Shown: positions 44,504-56,171 of the stretch, piece by piece | Position numbering within the stretch: the first letter of the stretch is position 1 | Layout: each line of letters opens with the position of its first letter | From: Trileptium ribeirensis | Taxonomy: Eukaryota; Nematoda; Enoplea; Enoplida; Thoracostomopsidae | Assembly: GCA_030248225.1 (NCBI GenBank) | Contig: JASANE010003297.1 | Coordinates: forward strand, 1-64,000 | Direction: 5' to 3' | Length of the DNA stretch: 64,000 bases | Position numbers and translations under genes: made by a program | The notes under the pieces: generated by a model | Seen by the model: the letters and a program-made list of their open reading frames with translations, nothing else | Database searches by the model: none | What the model was told of the DNA's origin: nothing

Positions 44504-47500
44504 ATCGCAAAAACATGTATGTAGTAATCGAAAAACTTAACCAATAATTTTCAGACAAGAAACTGCTTTAAGACTTTAAAAGCAAAAAATATTTGTTGCC
44601 GATCAGTTCGCCAAAAAATTAACAACCGTTCAAATGTATTGACGAATTTTGCGCCAACTGCTCGCGCAGATTTTGCGAACAATTTATTTGCTTATATTTC
44701 TGACCTACTGTAGATACACGTTTGAAACTGGAACCGTATAATTTATTGTATAGCAAAATTATATAAAACAAAAAATAGTAAAAAACTAAGAGGTGAAATA
44801 AAGCTCAATTTGCGTTCAGTATTATCCAAAATTTTATATTTTTTCATTCGCTATATTGGTAACGCTATACAACCAACTTTCTAAAAGAGGAGCGCCGGGT
44901 TGAAAAAGCGACCACGTTTTAGATGTCTAATGTTTCTTGTAATTCAACTTTCATTTTGTTCATTCGACAGCCGGGTAACGTTGCGCTGTTGCGCTTAAAC
45001 AAATTGCAAATTTTGATTTCAAATTTGACTTTTGAATTCTAATTTTAATTTCGAACTACAGTTTCCGTAAGGTACAATCATAGTAAATTGGGTTTGTATG
45101 ATGTGTCAAGTGTTGAGTGGTTTGAACATGTTTGTCATATACAAGTTACTCCTCAATCTTGAGTCTATAAACGTTCTCTAGGCCAAATACTTAAAAAATA
45201 TTGACAAGTATAAAGCGTATCGCTCAAATAGAAAGATTTTTGATGGCTATGGCGTTATTTACACATCGGGTCCTGTCTCATCGCAAGAGTTTTCCCACAA
45301 AATAAATGCCAATTTAAAAGTGGTTACGCGTTATTTTGGTTCATCTGCCTTTATATATTTATTCCGGAACGTCCGAGGATAATAAGTTTGTCAGGATTTT
45401 AAATCAGATGACACATTATAGGGAACCAAACCTGAATTATATTATTAAAATTTCTTGATATTTACTAATTTCGGCTAACTGAAATAATGGAATAGATGAA
45501 CCGGAAAAATTCTGAGGATATTTAGCAGAGATTGGCATTCACAAGGTCATTAGGTTTATATTTTACCCTTATTTTATCAAAATGACGTTTTAGTCACAAA
45601 GTATTTTGTTTACGCTAACTTTGTTGTATTTATTATGTTATAATCTCTGTATAGCAAGCAGCCACAACCACCACTGTCACGCTTTGAGTAAGTTGGCTAT
45701 TTGTGGTTTTTATTGTATTTTTTTCGGTAGAAGTCTATAATTATATTTCACAGCATTTTTTCGCCCTCTCTGTTCGCTTTAGTCTGATCGCTGGTATTAT
45801 TATTTTTTGCACTTCAGCACCGTGATTTTGTGGTGTTTGGCTGGATTGCTGCATTTTTGTGACAAATTATTTTTAAAGATATTGATTTTGTAAACGTAAG
45901 CTTAATTATATACAGAAATAAAATCTGGTTCGCAAACTACTCGTGAAAAATTATCTAATAGCTGTTTGCTAATTTTTCTCAAACGACTTGCTTTTGTTTA
46001 TCATGAACGTATAACTATAGGATTTACGTGTGGTCCGGCTGATGCCATCAACCAATTTCTATAGTGTAGTTTGTAAATGGTCGGATTCGGAGTTCGCGCG
46101 TGTCCTACAAACGAAGAGGAAACCATTTATACCGGTCGTAAAGTCCCATTTATTAATCATCTACGCTGGTGCGTTTTGTGTGAATATCATTAAAAATAGC
46201 GTGTTTTATTTGACTGGCTTTTCCAATCTACTAAAATTATATTTGGGTTCATGCCTTTCATTATGAACTTTAGCTTCCTCCAAATCAGTACAGATAATTT
46301 GTACACAGTCGGTGCAAGTACATAGTACCGTCAAGAATCAGTCGACATGAAATCGCAATATCGTTAGATTTCGTGCAAACGCTAATTTCCATCTACTTCG
46401 ACTTCGCCGGAATTAAATATACATCAAATTTGTAATTAGATTAAGTTTGAATAAAAGAAACTCCGATTGATTGCGATTAATGCAAATTTTGATCGATTGC
46501 GGTTTCACTCTTTTTCGATTGCACTTATTTTTGGTGCTTTGCTACGCGGCAAAAATTGGGAATATTCCTTTGCCAAGCTAAAAATACCAGGATTTTCCGT
46601 ATTTCTGGAAAACTCTCCTAATTTGTACTTACTGAAAATTGATAAAATATTTTTAGAAGATCGCTAGAATTTTTGTTTTCTTATAAATTATTAGGAATGC
46701 CCAAATAATTTTTTATGGTTGGTTAAGTTGTCATTCTGTATTTCAACGAAATATCTGTAGTATTTTATACATTTATACGTAAAATATCTAACGGTTAATG
46801 GCAAAATATGTGCAAAGGCACAGAACATTGTGTCATACTGTATGTTATATCGTAATGATTCAAGCGGTAATATCCAAATAAATTATAATGTGGACACTGA
46901 TGTTTTACATTAATATACATTTCAATCTGAGTCGATGGTTACTTACTATATCGACTTATGAGGTACAACAGACATACATAGCTTTTGCACGGGGAGGTGG
47001 ATAAGTTTGTATTTTGGGCTCTCCCAGGTATTTTTATGCTTCCACCAGTTCAGGCGTCGCATGCGAGATACTAGTATATTTTTGCTGTGAAACAGCTATT
47101 TATGCTATTTCTGCGTTTTTAGTCCACCTGTTCGATGAAGGCGGGGGTAACTAGTTCGGTTCCCCACAGGTATGTACTATGTAGGCAGTTTGGGAAAGCT
47201 TCTTAGACTATGATATACACTCAACAAAGCGGTTAGGTGTAACCGTACATATTGTGCTGGACGCTAGAGGTAAAAATAGCCAGATTTACAACCTCTGAAT
47301 CTGCTGTGCTCTTTCTGAACCATGTCCGGCTAGGCAGGACCGTTCTGAAGGCAGCCAGACTGTGCTCCGCACTTCGGCTCCTAATGTTGTAAGTTTGCGA
47401 ATCAATAATTTATATACTACACAAGACATACGTAGTAAGTATACAAATGAACAGACGATCTTTGTTCATAGATGGTTATGGAGCTTTTAACAAGAGATGC

Positions 47501-47764
47501 TGTTTTTGCTGTTGGTTGACTATTGTACTATAAATGAGCTGTTATATTTGCATTAGAAAAGAGCTTTTAAGGGGCGACCACAACTTTTATCATTGGGCTC
47601 TTACAGGCAGCTTAGGCTCTGCTTTTGATTGGCCCCTCACACATTATGGCAGGCTAGGCTCTAGAGCTCAGTCGAGCCTATAGCCTAAATTGTCACCTCT
47701 ACTGGACGCTTAAAAACCGTGATAGGAGCGAATATTTATATAATTATGTCTGCCATGCCAAATA
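44504..47764. other. Intron 7 stretch, nothing firm
   Basis: Mostly unremarkable. A family-F-like island (CTCCCAGGTATTTTTATGCT, CCACAGGTATG) lies at about 46990-47180. No exon in the required phase was found. Confidence 0.45.
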
Positions 47765-47905
47765 CAGTAATCGCCAGAAATGACCGCCGCTCGCTCACAA
47801 CTTGCTCTAGTAAAAATGAATTTTATTAATTTTTAATGGTCATTCGAAATCTCGAGCTCGGCATTCAGTTGAAATGCGACAGTCGTTTATGGCGATTATT
47901 TTTGT
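47765..47905. mobile_element. MITE, family A
   Basis: TA|CAGTAATCGCCAGAAATGAC at the left and GCGACAGTCGTTTATGGCGA at the right, with CGCTCGCTC inside. The right terminus is eroded. Confidence 0.6.
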
Positions 47906-48700
47906 ATCGTTGCTTGCTCGATATACTTTTTAATTTTGTGTTTGTGATTACTGTAATCCCCGGAAATGACTATTGCTAGTTCGATACTGCAGTTCGATGA
48001 TTTAAGAGATTTGCTAAACATTTCTTATTTTTCGCTCCGAACTAAATTATTATTTGAACGAGTCGGAAATAGCGTAGCTCCGTTAGATCCAGGGTGTCCG
48101 CGCCGTGGAAATACTATAAAACAGGGTGGCATAGTCGAAAATCCTGGAATTTACTGGGGCCGTAGTACAAACCCTGGCACACCTTGGAAATTGTGTCCAA
48201 GTGTCCTGGAAACTGTCGGGTCTCTGTGGCAAAATATAACGAGTGCACGCCATTTTTTATAAATTTTTTTTCTCAAATTTACCGATATATTTTTGTGAGA
48301 GAGTCAGTCTGCTTTATCTTCTAAAACACTCAATGATCTGCGGCGTAAATGGACACGCTGCAGAGATCGAACCGGGCCACCATTTTGTGACTAGGTGACC
48401 CGGTTATGGCAATGGTCCATTGACCTTGCTGCTGTAACTTCGATGAAACAGAATCCGCTATTACAGGTTCACGAAAATTGTGATTTCTAATGGTTTTAGT
48501 CGGAGACTATAATAGTCCCGGCTAGTTCAAGTAACATTGATCCAGTTGGATGCAGCTTGGAGGTCCATTTCTCTTGAGTTGAAAAAGTTTGTACGCGAAT
48601 TGACAGCAGTTCCAAGCACTTACGCATCGAAACGCCGTTTAAAGTAACAGAGACTGCTGTTCATGGTTGTACATCATGTTTCCGGCCTCCACAAAGCAAC
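47906..48700. other. Intron 7 stretch, nothing recognised
   Basis: About 48060-48230 is unusually G/C-rich with several CCTGGAAA/CCTGG(A/C) words, perhaps a decayed repeat. No gene. Confidence 0.4.
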
Positions 48701-48853
48701 CCACCCTGGCCTGTCCACAGTCCTCCGAAAAGTGGAGGGGGAATTCGGGGGCCCCCATGTTCATTCTCGGGGGAAATTTCAAAGTGGGGGGATAAATTTT
48801 GCTTAAAAATACAAAATATTTCCATATTTTCATGCATTTTTACTACTGTGAAC

Positions 48854-49743
48854 TAGAGTTGCAGCCGGGTCCGGGTCCGGGTATTCCGGGTATTTTTCGA
48901 AGAAAAATCCGGGTCCGGGTCCGGGTATTTACCTCCAACAAATTCCGGGTCCGGGTCTGGGTATTCTTCCAAAGAAAATTCCGGGTCCGGGTCCGGGTCC
49001 GGGAATTGTAAAAATACCCGGACCAAAGTTCAACAGTGTTGCTGTTGCCATATATACGCATTGAGCAAGGAAGTTGGATCATGGAAAGCGTTGAAATGAA
49101 ACAGCATTCGTTTCTTGATATTGCGTTTATACCTGATCGCGTTCGTTAGCGTGTAGCAATAATTGCGTTCTTTTGTGCAAAAAGCTAAGGTCAAAAATAA
49201 GGTGGTTAGGGCTGGCAATCGACTCCGAATGTTTTGTACCTAAGTACTATATATACGACGTATAGCACGAGAGTAACAACGCATGGTTTAGAAACCGAGA
49301 CTGAAAAACCTTGTGACAGTTCGTACGTTGTTAACGCCTTGCAAAGATATGTAAACAAGCGAGTATATTTCTATTTTAGAAGCGAGCCTAGGAATTTCAG
49401 TATTCTCGCCTCTAGTAGGTGCGCATCTTCTCCATTGTTTCGACATTATGGCCCTGGCTATTTTACCCCCTTACAATTTTTATTCTCTCGTCAACTTCTG
49501 GGTATTCCGGGTATTTTTGTTTCAAAATTCCGGGTCCGGGTATTTGCCTCCAACAAATTCCGGGTCCGGGTCCGGGTATTTCTTTCCAAAAATTCCGGGT
49601 CCGGGTCCGGGTATTTCTTTCCAAAAATTCCGGGTCCGGGTCCGGGTATTTCTTTCCAAAAATTCCGGGTCCGGGTCCGGGTATTTCTTTCCAAAAATTC
49701 CGGGTCCGGGTCCGGGTATTAATTTTTAACTTTTGCAACTCTA
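48854..49743. mobile_element. hAT-type non-autonomous element with CCGGGT arrays
   Basis: An 890-bp element starting TAGAGTTGCA and ending TGCAACTCTA, with a perfect 8-bp duplication CTGTGAAC (48846-48853, 49744-49751). The left end has four CCGGGTCCGGGT clusters. The right end has a tandem array of about 35-bp units (TTTCTTTCCAAAAATTCCGG then GTCCGGGTCCGGGTA). Such subterminal arrays are typical transposase-binding sites of hAT elements. Open frames through the arrays in several frames are artefacts of a repeat whose period does not create stops. No transposase is encoded. Confidence 0.88.
49541..49722. repeat. 35-bp tandem repeat in the hAT right end
   Basis: Five consecutive units sharing AAATTCCGGGTCCGGG and GGTATTTCTTTCCAAA, nearly identical to each other, so recently expanded or homogenised. 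Confidence 0.9.
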
Positions 49744-49940
49744 CTGTGAACGTACTTTCAAGGTAAAAAACAATATTTTAGGATTATAAATAGTGGTAAT
49801 TAATGTTTAAAAAACAATTTGCAAACATAGAACATAAATTTTCAGACATAAAAAATTGTTGGAATTAGTTGAACATGGGGATTTGGAAAGTGGGGCCCCC
49901 CCACCCCCCCCCGCCCCCAACTGTGGACAGGCCAGCCACC

Positions 49941-50575
49941 GTCCTAGCATGCAACCTTCCACTGTTCTGGTAGGTTTCTTGTTGCGAATTGAGAGAAATG
50001 GGCGCAGATATATATTTACTCACACTAATTTACCAGTGTGCCTTCTTTGTGGAAGAGCTGAGCAGAAAGAGGAATGTACAAGACGTGGTTTTATCATGTT
50101 AAGTGCAGTGGACATGAGGGCCTTTCGGCTTCTGAATCAGAACATGTCAAACCGCTTCACATATCGTGATCCGATGGCCTTGTTCCTTTCTCTGATATAC
50201 TATATACTTCAAATACATATTTTAAAGCGAACCAGCATTTTTTCTCAGTATTTGTCTCTGCTAAGTTAATGACATATTCCATAGAATCCGGGAAATGAGC
50301 ATAGACATCGAGAGAGACAGACATCCGGTAGACCGCAGGAGACTTATTCAGTTGCGTGTCTAAGCCAAACTACATCCATACATCGATGAAGACCTACTAT
50401 TATTTGTTAATTTTCGCAAACATTTTGTGAATTTTTTCACCAACGATTCGTGTAAGATATGATTTCATTCCTGTTCGTAACTGTATTTCTGATTTTCGCT
50501 TTAGTTTCGTGCTAAATATGAATGGTCATTGCTTTAGCTTAGTATTGTACTTTGCCCTAATAGGACCTTGATTTT
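49941..50575. other. Intron 7 stretch, nothing recognised
   Basis: The 137-codon open frame from 49856 to 50269 begins inside MITE C6 and has no resemblance to known proteins that I can see. Confidence 0.4.
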
Positions 50576-50732
50576 ACAGTACAACTCTTCAAAAATGACT
50601 GTCACTTAGTCGAAATCAATAATTTATTCCTAAAATAGCATAATTTCAATACTTTCCATATGTGTAGCGTTACACTCGATCGCGGCATGCGTGAAAGGTG
50701 GCAATTGTTTTTTGCGATTATCGTACATGTAT
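50576..50732. mobile_element. MITE, family A (diverged)
   Basis: ACAGTACAACTCTTCAAAAA then TGACTGTCACTTAGTCG at the left, and GGCAATTGTTTTTTGCGATT near the right end, as inverted partners. Confidence 0.5.
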
Positions 50733-52065
50733 CATATTTTTTACTTAGTGTAACGTGTTATTGTACATGTTTGCAATTTTCTGCTATTTCTTGGTTCGCG
50801 TTTGACATTTGATTACCATCAGTTTCCTCTACTGATATACGTTTTATTTTATTAATATGAATACATTATAGCACGTCTCTGAATATTGGAATTTCTTACG
50901 CTATTTTGATATTATGGACACTTTACATGTTTTTAAAGGATAATTATTGTTGTAATGTCGTACAATACTTGTCACAAATGTCTGGGGCAATCCGAACGAA
51001 CGAATATAGAACAAAATTCACGAACAAATTCTACCTCAGTCCGAAAATCACCGAATACGTCTCGAACAATAATTATTTTTGAACCATCTAAAAGTTTCTG
51101 TCAGCACTTGAACATCAGAAATTAGCATCAGTTCGAAGACAGATTTTTGAAAAATACGAAATTTCTCGAAGTAACACCGAATGAACAAAGCCATTTTTGG
51201 TGAGTATTGGGGTCTCTTGGTTATCCTTCCGCTCGAAAATGGGATATTTTGATGATACAGCGATAATTTTAGCACCATTCAACTCAGCTCGATGAGGCAG
51301 ACCAACAATATCATCAGACATCAGATATTAGCCATTTTCGGGTTGAGGAAGGTAACCAAGAATGTCCGAGTATTGTACCTAATAGCATTACGTTCTATCA
51401 CCGTCCGATTAGTTCATTATACTGGCCGACAACGGTGCGAGTTCTTTGTGTCAGTAAATAACTGAATTTTTGGCGAATAGCTTAAGAAATATTTATATAT
51501 TCTTATAATTTTTTGCCTTGACCATATGAACGCCGAAACTCAACATTAGGTTTCGTGAAATCGTGAAAATTTCTTTTTATCTGCTTGTGGCATTCATAAC
51601 TCATCGTAGGATGCATGTATTTCGATAAAATATTTTAGTTCGATAGCAAAAGTGATGTGGATGTGCCCTTTTGCTGAATACGAACAACTCTGATCGCGTC
51701 TTCGGGGTCAAAATACCAAAACCAGATTTTTAAGGGTTCTTTGCTAAATTTGGCCATACGGGTAGCTGTATATCGCAGGCTAAACCGGCTCTTTTCGGAT
51801 ATGGGGGAAAATCAGGAAAGGGGACCACCATCTTTTCAGCTATAGCCCCATTGTCTCTGGACCCCTATCATCTCTCGCCCTCAAAAACGTGCGAAATTGA
51901 GAATGCAAGCAAAAATCGTTATTTTTACATGTTGTAAAATAGAGCTGATGTTTTGAGAGTAACTTTTGACTGTGTCAATGGAAAAATAGCTTAGTGCGTG
52001 GGGAGTTCAGGGGGGCAGCTCCCCGACTTTGCCATGGTTAGGCTTAGTATAAAGGCTATATATTA
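50733..52065. other. Intron 7 stretch before the Merlin remnant
   Basis: Around 51240-51310 (GCACCATTCAACTCAGCTCG) resembles 21488-21510 near the other Merlin remnant (GCACCATTCAATGTCGCTCG). This may be shared element sequence outside the transposase. Otherwise no feature. Confidence 0.4.
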
Positions 52066-52069
52066 CTAA

Positions 52070-52700
52070 CAAAATGCTGCATTTACACTTACATCTAGAT
52101 GGTAGATGTATGCGACATGGGTGACAAATGAACCAAAGAGATTGGTTGAGAACTGTGTGCACCCCTGGAACTCTTTCAATGTTCGATCGAAGAGGGCTGG
52201 AGGTATACCGCCACGTTGACGCATGAAATTTTTGAGGGTTATCCAAAGGCCATCTATAGTTTGCGTATGTGCTGTATCATCGTCGGGGTTGACGAACTGA
52301 CGATTGCTGTGGTTAACCGTCGCATGATTATAGGGAGACGGTCTGAGGATATTTCTGAGGCCGTGGACGTGCTTTGTATAACTGTGAGTAACACTGCGGC
52401 TGCCAGACAGGACATGTTGACCAATCAGAGGAATGATGACATTAATGGTGCGGTTAGGTACGTTTAACAGCAGGCAGTTTCTACATTGGCGTTCTATAAT
52501 GCCGAGAACCCTGTCTGTGACGTAGCAAACGATTATACTTTTGTCGGAAGAACACGGACTCGTCAATTTCGACATCTAAATTAATGCCACCGAGCATTAA
52601 GGTTTGTCAATGTTCTCTGTCGTACGCATCGGCGACATCACGGCAGTAGTTGCACCAGTCTGTGACGGTTTCCGCACTTGCGTAAGCTTGTTTTTGTATG
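52070..52700 (-). pseudogene. Merlin/IS1016-type transposase remnant, copy 2
   Basis: On the - strand: ETVTDWCNYCRDVADAY, then GGINLDVEIDESVFFRQKYN, which contains the VEIDES motif with the first catalytic D. After a frameshift comes VLGIIERQCRNCLLLNVPNR, then NHATVNHSNRQFVNPDDDTA and HTQTIDGLWITLKNFMRQRG. HTQ.IE.LW with the catalytic E reads HTQTIDGLW, so the acidic residue is shifted or changed. The middle catalytic D (SD.W..Y) appears as THSYTKH. It is therefore inactive, but better preserved than copy 1 and clearly of the same family. Confidence 0.85.
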
Positions 52701-53189
52701 AGAAAGATTGTCGATATAACCAAATATCATGATTAGTATTTTATTTAGAGGTAGATTATGATTAAAAAGGAAAGAATTTTGGCGGATAACACTTTGTGGC
52801 TGCAGTTGCGGCATCATCACTCTTAGTTATCGCTACGTTTGCTAAGTCATTGCTAAGTCGCTTCGCTGTGCCATCGGTTTATCCGGGTTATGCAAATAGG
52901 GCTGTTGCTTATTACGTAATCTCCGGCAGGCCAGTAGTTGAATGGTTCGGTCATAGTCGACTGTTGCTATAATCACTTCCCGTATAAGTGACTTATAGTT
53001 GAGTCAAATCCTGAATAGTGATTAGGTTATGTGGTTTCGAGGAGCACCTTTGGCTGCCATATTTAGTGATTAGTATACTATAATGTAAAATGATTTTTCC
53101 TGAAAAATATCTGAAGTTGGTAGCGTCGAACTTAGCAAATCCAGCTGAGTCGAAATATAGTAAGATTTTCACTCTCCGAGAATTTCTGA

Positions 53190-53945
53190 TTTTTCCCCAT
53201 ATCTGAAGGGTGTCGAAAAACCGATACCATCTTCATAATCAGCTTATGGAGATCTACTATTTTGCTGACCACCACTTTTCTGTGGAACCACTCCCTGTGC
53301 CGCTGTGGTACGACTATGGCTCGTCGAACCTTTGCATTTTTTAAATTTCGGTATGTTTTGCGTGTTTTACCTTGCAATGGGTGTCTCTTGGTTATCAAAC
53401 ACGCTTAATACGATGGGGTTGCTATATAAAGTCCAACTTTACCATTTTACCTTTTCATGGGGTTTCAGAGGTTTTACAATCGACGAACACGATTTCCAAG
53501 TGGGTTTCCATTTGTTTGGTTATTTATTGGCTGCTGCCTGCAAGGCATCAAGAGTGGCTTATGTATAGGTTATTCAGCACACTGAATACGATGGCTTGGT
53601 TATCTAAAGTCTAGACCGAATATTTCATCTATACCTTTTGGAGATGTTTTCAATGGGTTTAGGGTCAATGAACCCGCTTGCCAAAGTATATCGAGTTTTC
53701 ATTTGTTTGGTTGTTGCGTAAAAGGTATGAAGAATGTTGGGTATCTAGAGACTAGTACGAATACTTCGTGTGCGTTTATTAGTTGTTTTCGATTGGTTAA
53801 GGGTCGGAGTTTTTAGGGTTTTCAATGGGTCCACGGTTACAGAGATCATACGCCAAACGTAAAGCCTGTTACAAGGTGATTTCACAAAATTACGCTGGAT
53901 GCAATCACGCTGGCTCTTTTTCACCCTCTGTTTGCGAGTTACTAG
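53190..53945 (+). repeat. Array-bearing repeat family T, copy 2
   Basis: The same blocks in the same order as 32180-33075: CGCTGTGGTACGACTATGG, GGCATCAAGAGTGGCTTATG, CTGAATACGATGGCTTGG, GTTTAGGGTCAATGAACCCG, and the end TTTTTCACCCTCTGTTTGCG then AGTTACTAGT. No coding evidence. Confidence 0.65.
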
Positions 53946-54008
53946 TTTAATTATTATATGAATAGAATTAATGAATAACTATGTGAATAACATAATTACG
54001 TACTATGA

Positions 54009-54060
54009 ATTTAGCTGAACATGGGATTTCGGACAAGTGGGAATCCGCGGCCCTACGGTT
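54009..54060 (+). mobile_element. Foldback MITE family C, small fragment
   Basis: TTTAGCTGAACATGGGATTT then CGGACAAGTGGG matches only the internal GTTGAACATGGG..CCAAGTGG block. It is a short relic. Confidence 0.45.
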
Positions 54061-54443
54061 TGGTAAGTGGGTGTTTCTCCCTGACAGACCAACTCCTGAT
54101 GTTGAAGAAAAAGGTTAAAACAAAGTTTTTTCAGATTAATAATTATTAAAACGTGCTCGACTTTATTACTTCATTTCAGTAGTGGTCCTCGTGTTTTAAT
54201 CTAAATTTAGCATGTAAATTTAGCATGTAAATAAATTTTCGGCGGACCCGAAGGATCCCATTTACTCGAGTGTCTGCTACCAACCTCGCGAAGGTAAAAT
54301 TTTTTGTTCAAACAAGCATTTAGTAAAATTAATTTGTCATTTTTATATTATACAACATATTTTAGCGAAAGTAGTATGCATGCAGTTTGTAATAATTATT
54401 GATATAATACTATATATTGTTAAGGTAATAATAATTATTTCAG

Positions 54444-54674
54444 TTTCCTCATATCGTTTATGGTCGACGCACGCGGCGGTGCAATGAGAGGATGTCGAAA
54501 TTCGGGCGTTCGTATTATTGTCCCACCACGAAAAGCACCAGAACCAATCCGAGTGACATGTCGCTACGTTCCATCGCTGAATAAACTTGTCGGGCCTCCA
54601 CCGCCGTTGAACGAAGGCGACGGATTGGCATCAAGAGTTTTGGAAATGGGGCCACCCGGAGCCAAGTTTCTTGG
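54444..54674 (+). CDS. ANK: Ankyrin exon 8: first half of ZU5-1 (spectrin-binding)
   Basis: Model residues 384-460 plus two bases. With exon 7 it reads [19 protein letters not shown], then [40 protein letters not shown] and FLG. This is the N-terminal ZU5 domain of ankyrins. The DAR of VDARGG is, from published mutagenesis on vertebrate ankyrins, needed for beta-spectrin binding, and it is intact here. The acceptor ATTTCAG ends at 54443 and the donor GG|GTATGT begins at 54675. Starts with one base and ends in phase 2, both matching neighbours. The ATG at 54460 is internal, not a start. Confidence 0.97.
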
Positions 54675-54903
54675 GTATGTCTATGTATATACGGTTATGT
54701 ATGGTCGCTGCCAGAAATAAGTGCAAAATAATCGAGAAAATTTTTGTTCGATAGCTTTTAAACGAAATTTCAATCGAATTCTATTTTGAGCAATTAAATA
54801 AATTTAAATTTGTGAAATTTCGATGAAACGAAAAGTCGATTGATTGCAATTAAACGAATTTTCGATTGCACATATTTTTGGCCGGCACTGTACGTCGGTT
54901 TCA

Positions 54904-55114
54904 CCTACTCGCCAAAAATGACTCTCGCCATTCGAACGAACAAACATCGAACAAAATTTAGATATTTTTGAATAACATCCGGATATTTGTCGAACAGCTC
55001 TCGAGCGAATCCAATAAAGCTGCCAAAAACTTGGTCACTGTCGAACAAAATTCTATCACAGTTCGTACAATATTTTAAATTTTTCGAACGAACATATTTC
55101 ATTTCCGGCGAGAA
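54904..55114. mobile_element. MITE, family A
   Basis: CTACTCGCCAAAAATGACTC then TCGCCATTCGAACGAAC at the left, and TCGAACGAACATATTTCATT then TCCGGCGAG at the right are inverted partners around a CGAACA-rich interior. It lies 230 bp after the exon 8 donor. Confidence 0.65.
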
Positions 55115-56010
55115 TTTCTTGCGGGTGGCCAGGATTTGATGACAGGGTTGGAGTTCTACCGCGAAGGTGACGAAGCACTCTGCTTTGCACATATTTTGTA
55201 TATAGTAATACCTTTTAGTGAATTATTTTCGTAGAATTGCTGACAAATAATTATTATAATAATATAATAAAGTATTTCCATCCTAGCTAAATGGACTGCC
55301 TGGGTTGTACAATAATGTTGCCTGGCTCGAACATATCACCCTGCCATATTAAAATGCTGCAGTTCGCCGCATGTAAGACCAAGTTTTTCAGGGTATGTAT
55401 TTATGTGTACATATTTCAGAAAATATTGCAAAAGGTCATGTCTAATGCTTGAAAAATTGTTATGATGTTATATTGGTAGCATCAAGTGAAATTTTTCGGC
55501 TATATCGCCACTGTGTCACGGTAGTTTTTGTGAAACTTGAAATATAATAATAAATTTCACAGAATGTTGTCATGAATAATGCGCAGCAGTGCCACTGAAG
55601 ATAGGAATTGTCTATGGACCGGTTTCTCAGGATCTCGTTATTTTTACAATGGTTCGTGGGAAATTCTCATTTAATTAGAGTGGTGCCATGTATTTGTCAT
55701 ATTCTTGCCTTATAAGTTATGCACTAGTCTTGTCCACACCGTTATCTTATCTGTCTATCCCCGTCATGTTTAATAATGAGCTTTATGAAGAAAATATTGC
55801 AAACCCCTAAAGGACAGTGTTACGCTCGGAAAATAATTGCTACATGTGTCGCAAGCTTTGCATCTGAATAATTCGCGAGTGATTCTGAACCAAAATATTA
55901 AAAGGTTATTTATGCACGAATTTATATAGAAGCATTCGCGAATGGTTTGTTCTTATTTATGAATATATTATTAACTAAATTTTCATCTATTATTAATTTC
56001 TTTTGTTTAG
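55115..56010 (+). other. Rest of intron 8
   Basis: No gene or clear repeat. Acceptor TTTTGTTTAG of exon 9 ends at 56010. Confidence 0.6.
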
Positions 56011-56171
56011 TCCGGTAATTGTCGAAGTTCCGCATTTTGCTTCGTTGCGCGATCGCGAACGTGAAATCGTCGTTTACCGATCGGAAAACGGCGAACGATG
56101 GACCGAACATTCGTTACCGACTACGCAAGAATCGATCCAAGAAGTTCTGGATCAAAGTTTTCAGCCTGAAG
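56011..56171 (+). CDS. ANK: Ankyrin exon 9: second half of ZU5-1
   Basis: Model residues 461-514 plus one base. It reads G|PVIVEVPHFASLRDREREIV, VYRSENGERWTEHS and then TQESIQEVLDQSFQPE. PVIVE(I/V)PHFA.LR..ERE..V.RSENG..W.EH is a hallmark of ankyrin ZU5. The donor is G|GTTAGA at 56172, slightly off consensus, but the phase fits exon 10 (G plus AC gives D, as in the family's PEDL). The tail is the linker between the two ZU5 domains. Confidence 0.97.

Larger units (their letters stand above)
48706..49935 (+). mobile_element. Foldback MITE family C, copy 6, carrying a nested hAT element
   Basis: Ends CTGGCCTGTCCACAG and CTGTGGACAGGCCAG are perfect 15-bp inverted repeats, flanked by a perfect CCACC duplication (48701-48705, 49936-49940). 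Removing the insert and one target copy leaves about 332 bp, the family length. G/C homopolymers near 49895-49917 vary between copies. Confidence 0.88.

Noticed and set aside
49234..49766. Overlapping open frames of 91-162 codons with GPGPGI repeats on both strands
   Set aside because: They are translations of the CCGGGT tandem array of the hAT element. Several frames are open at once because the repeat lacks stops.
52216..52467. 83-codon open frame on the + strand
   Set aside because: Shadow of the Merlin transposase remnant, whose homology is on the - strand.
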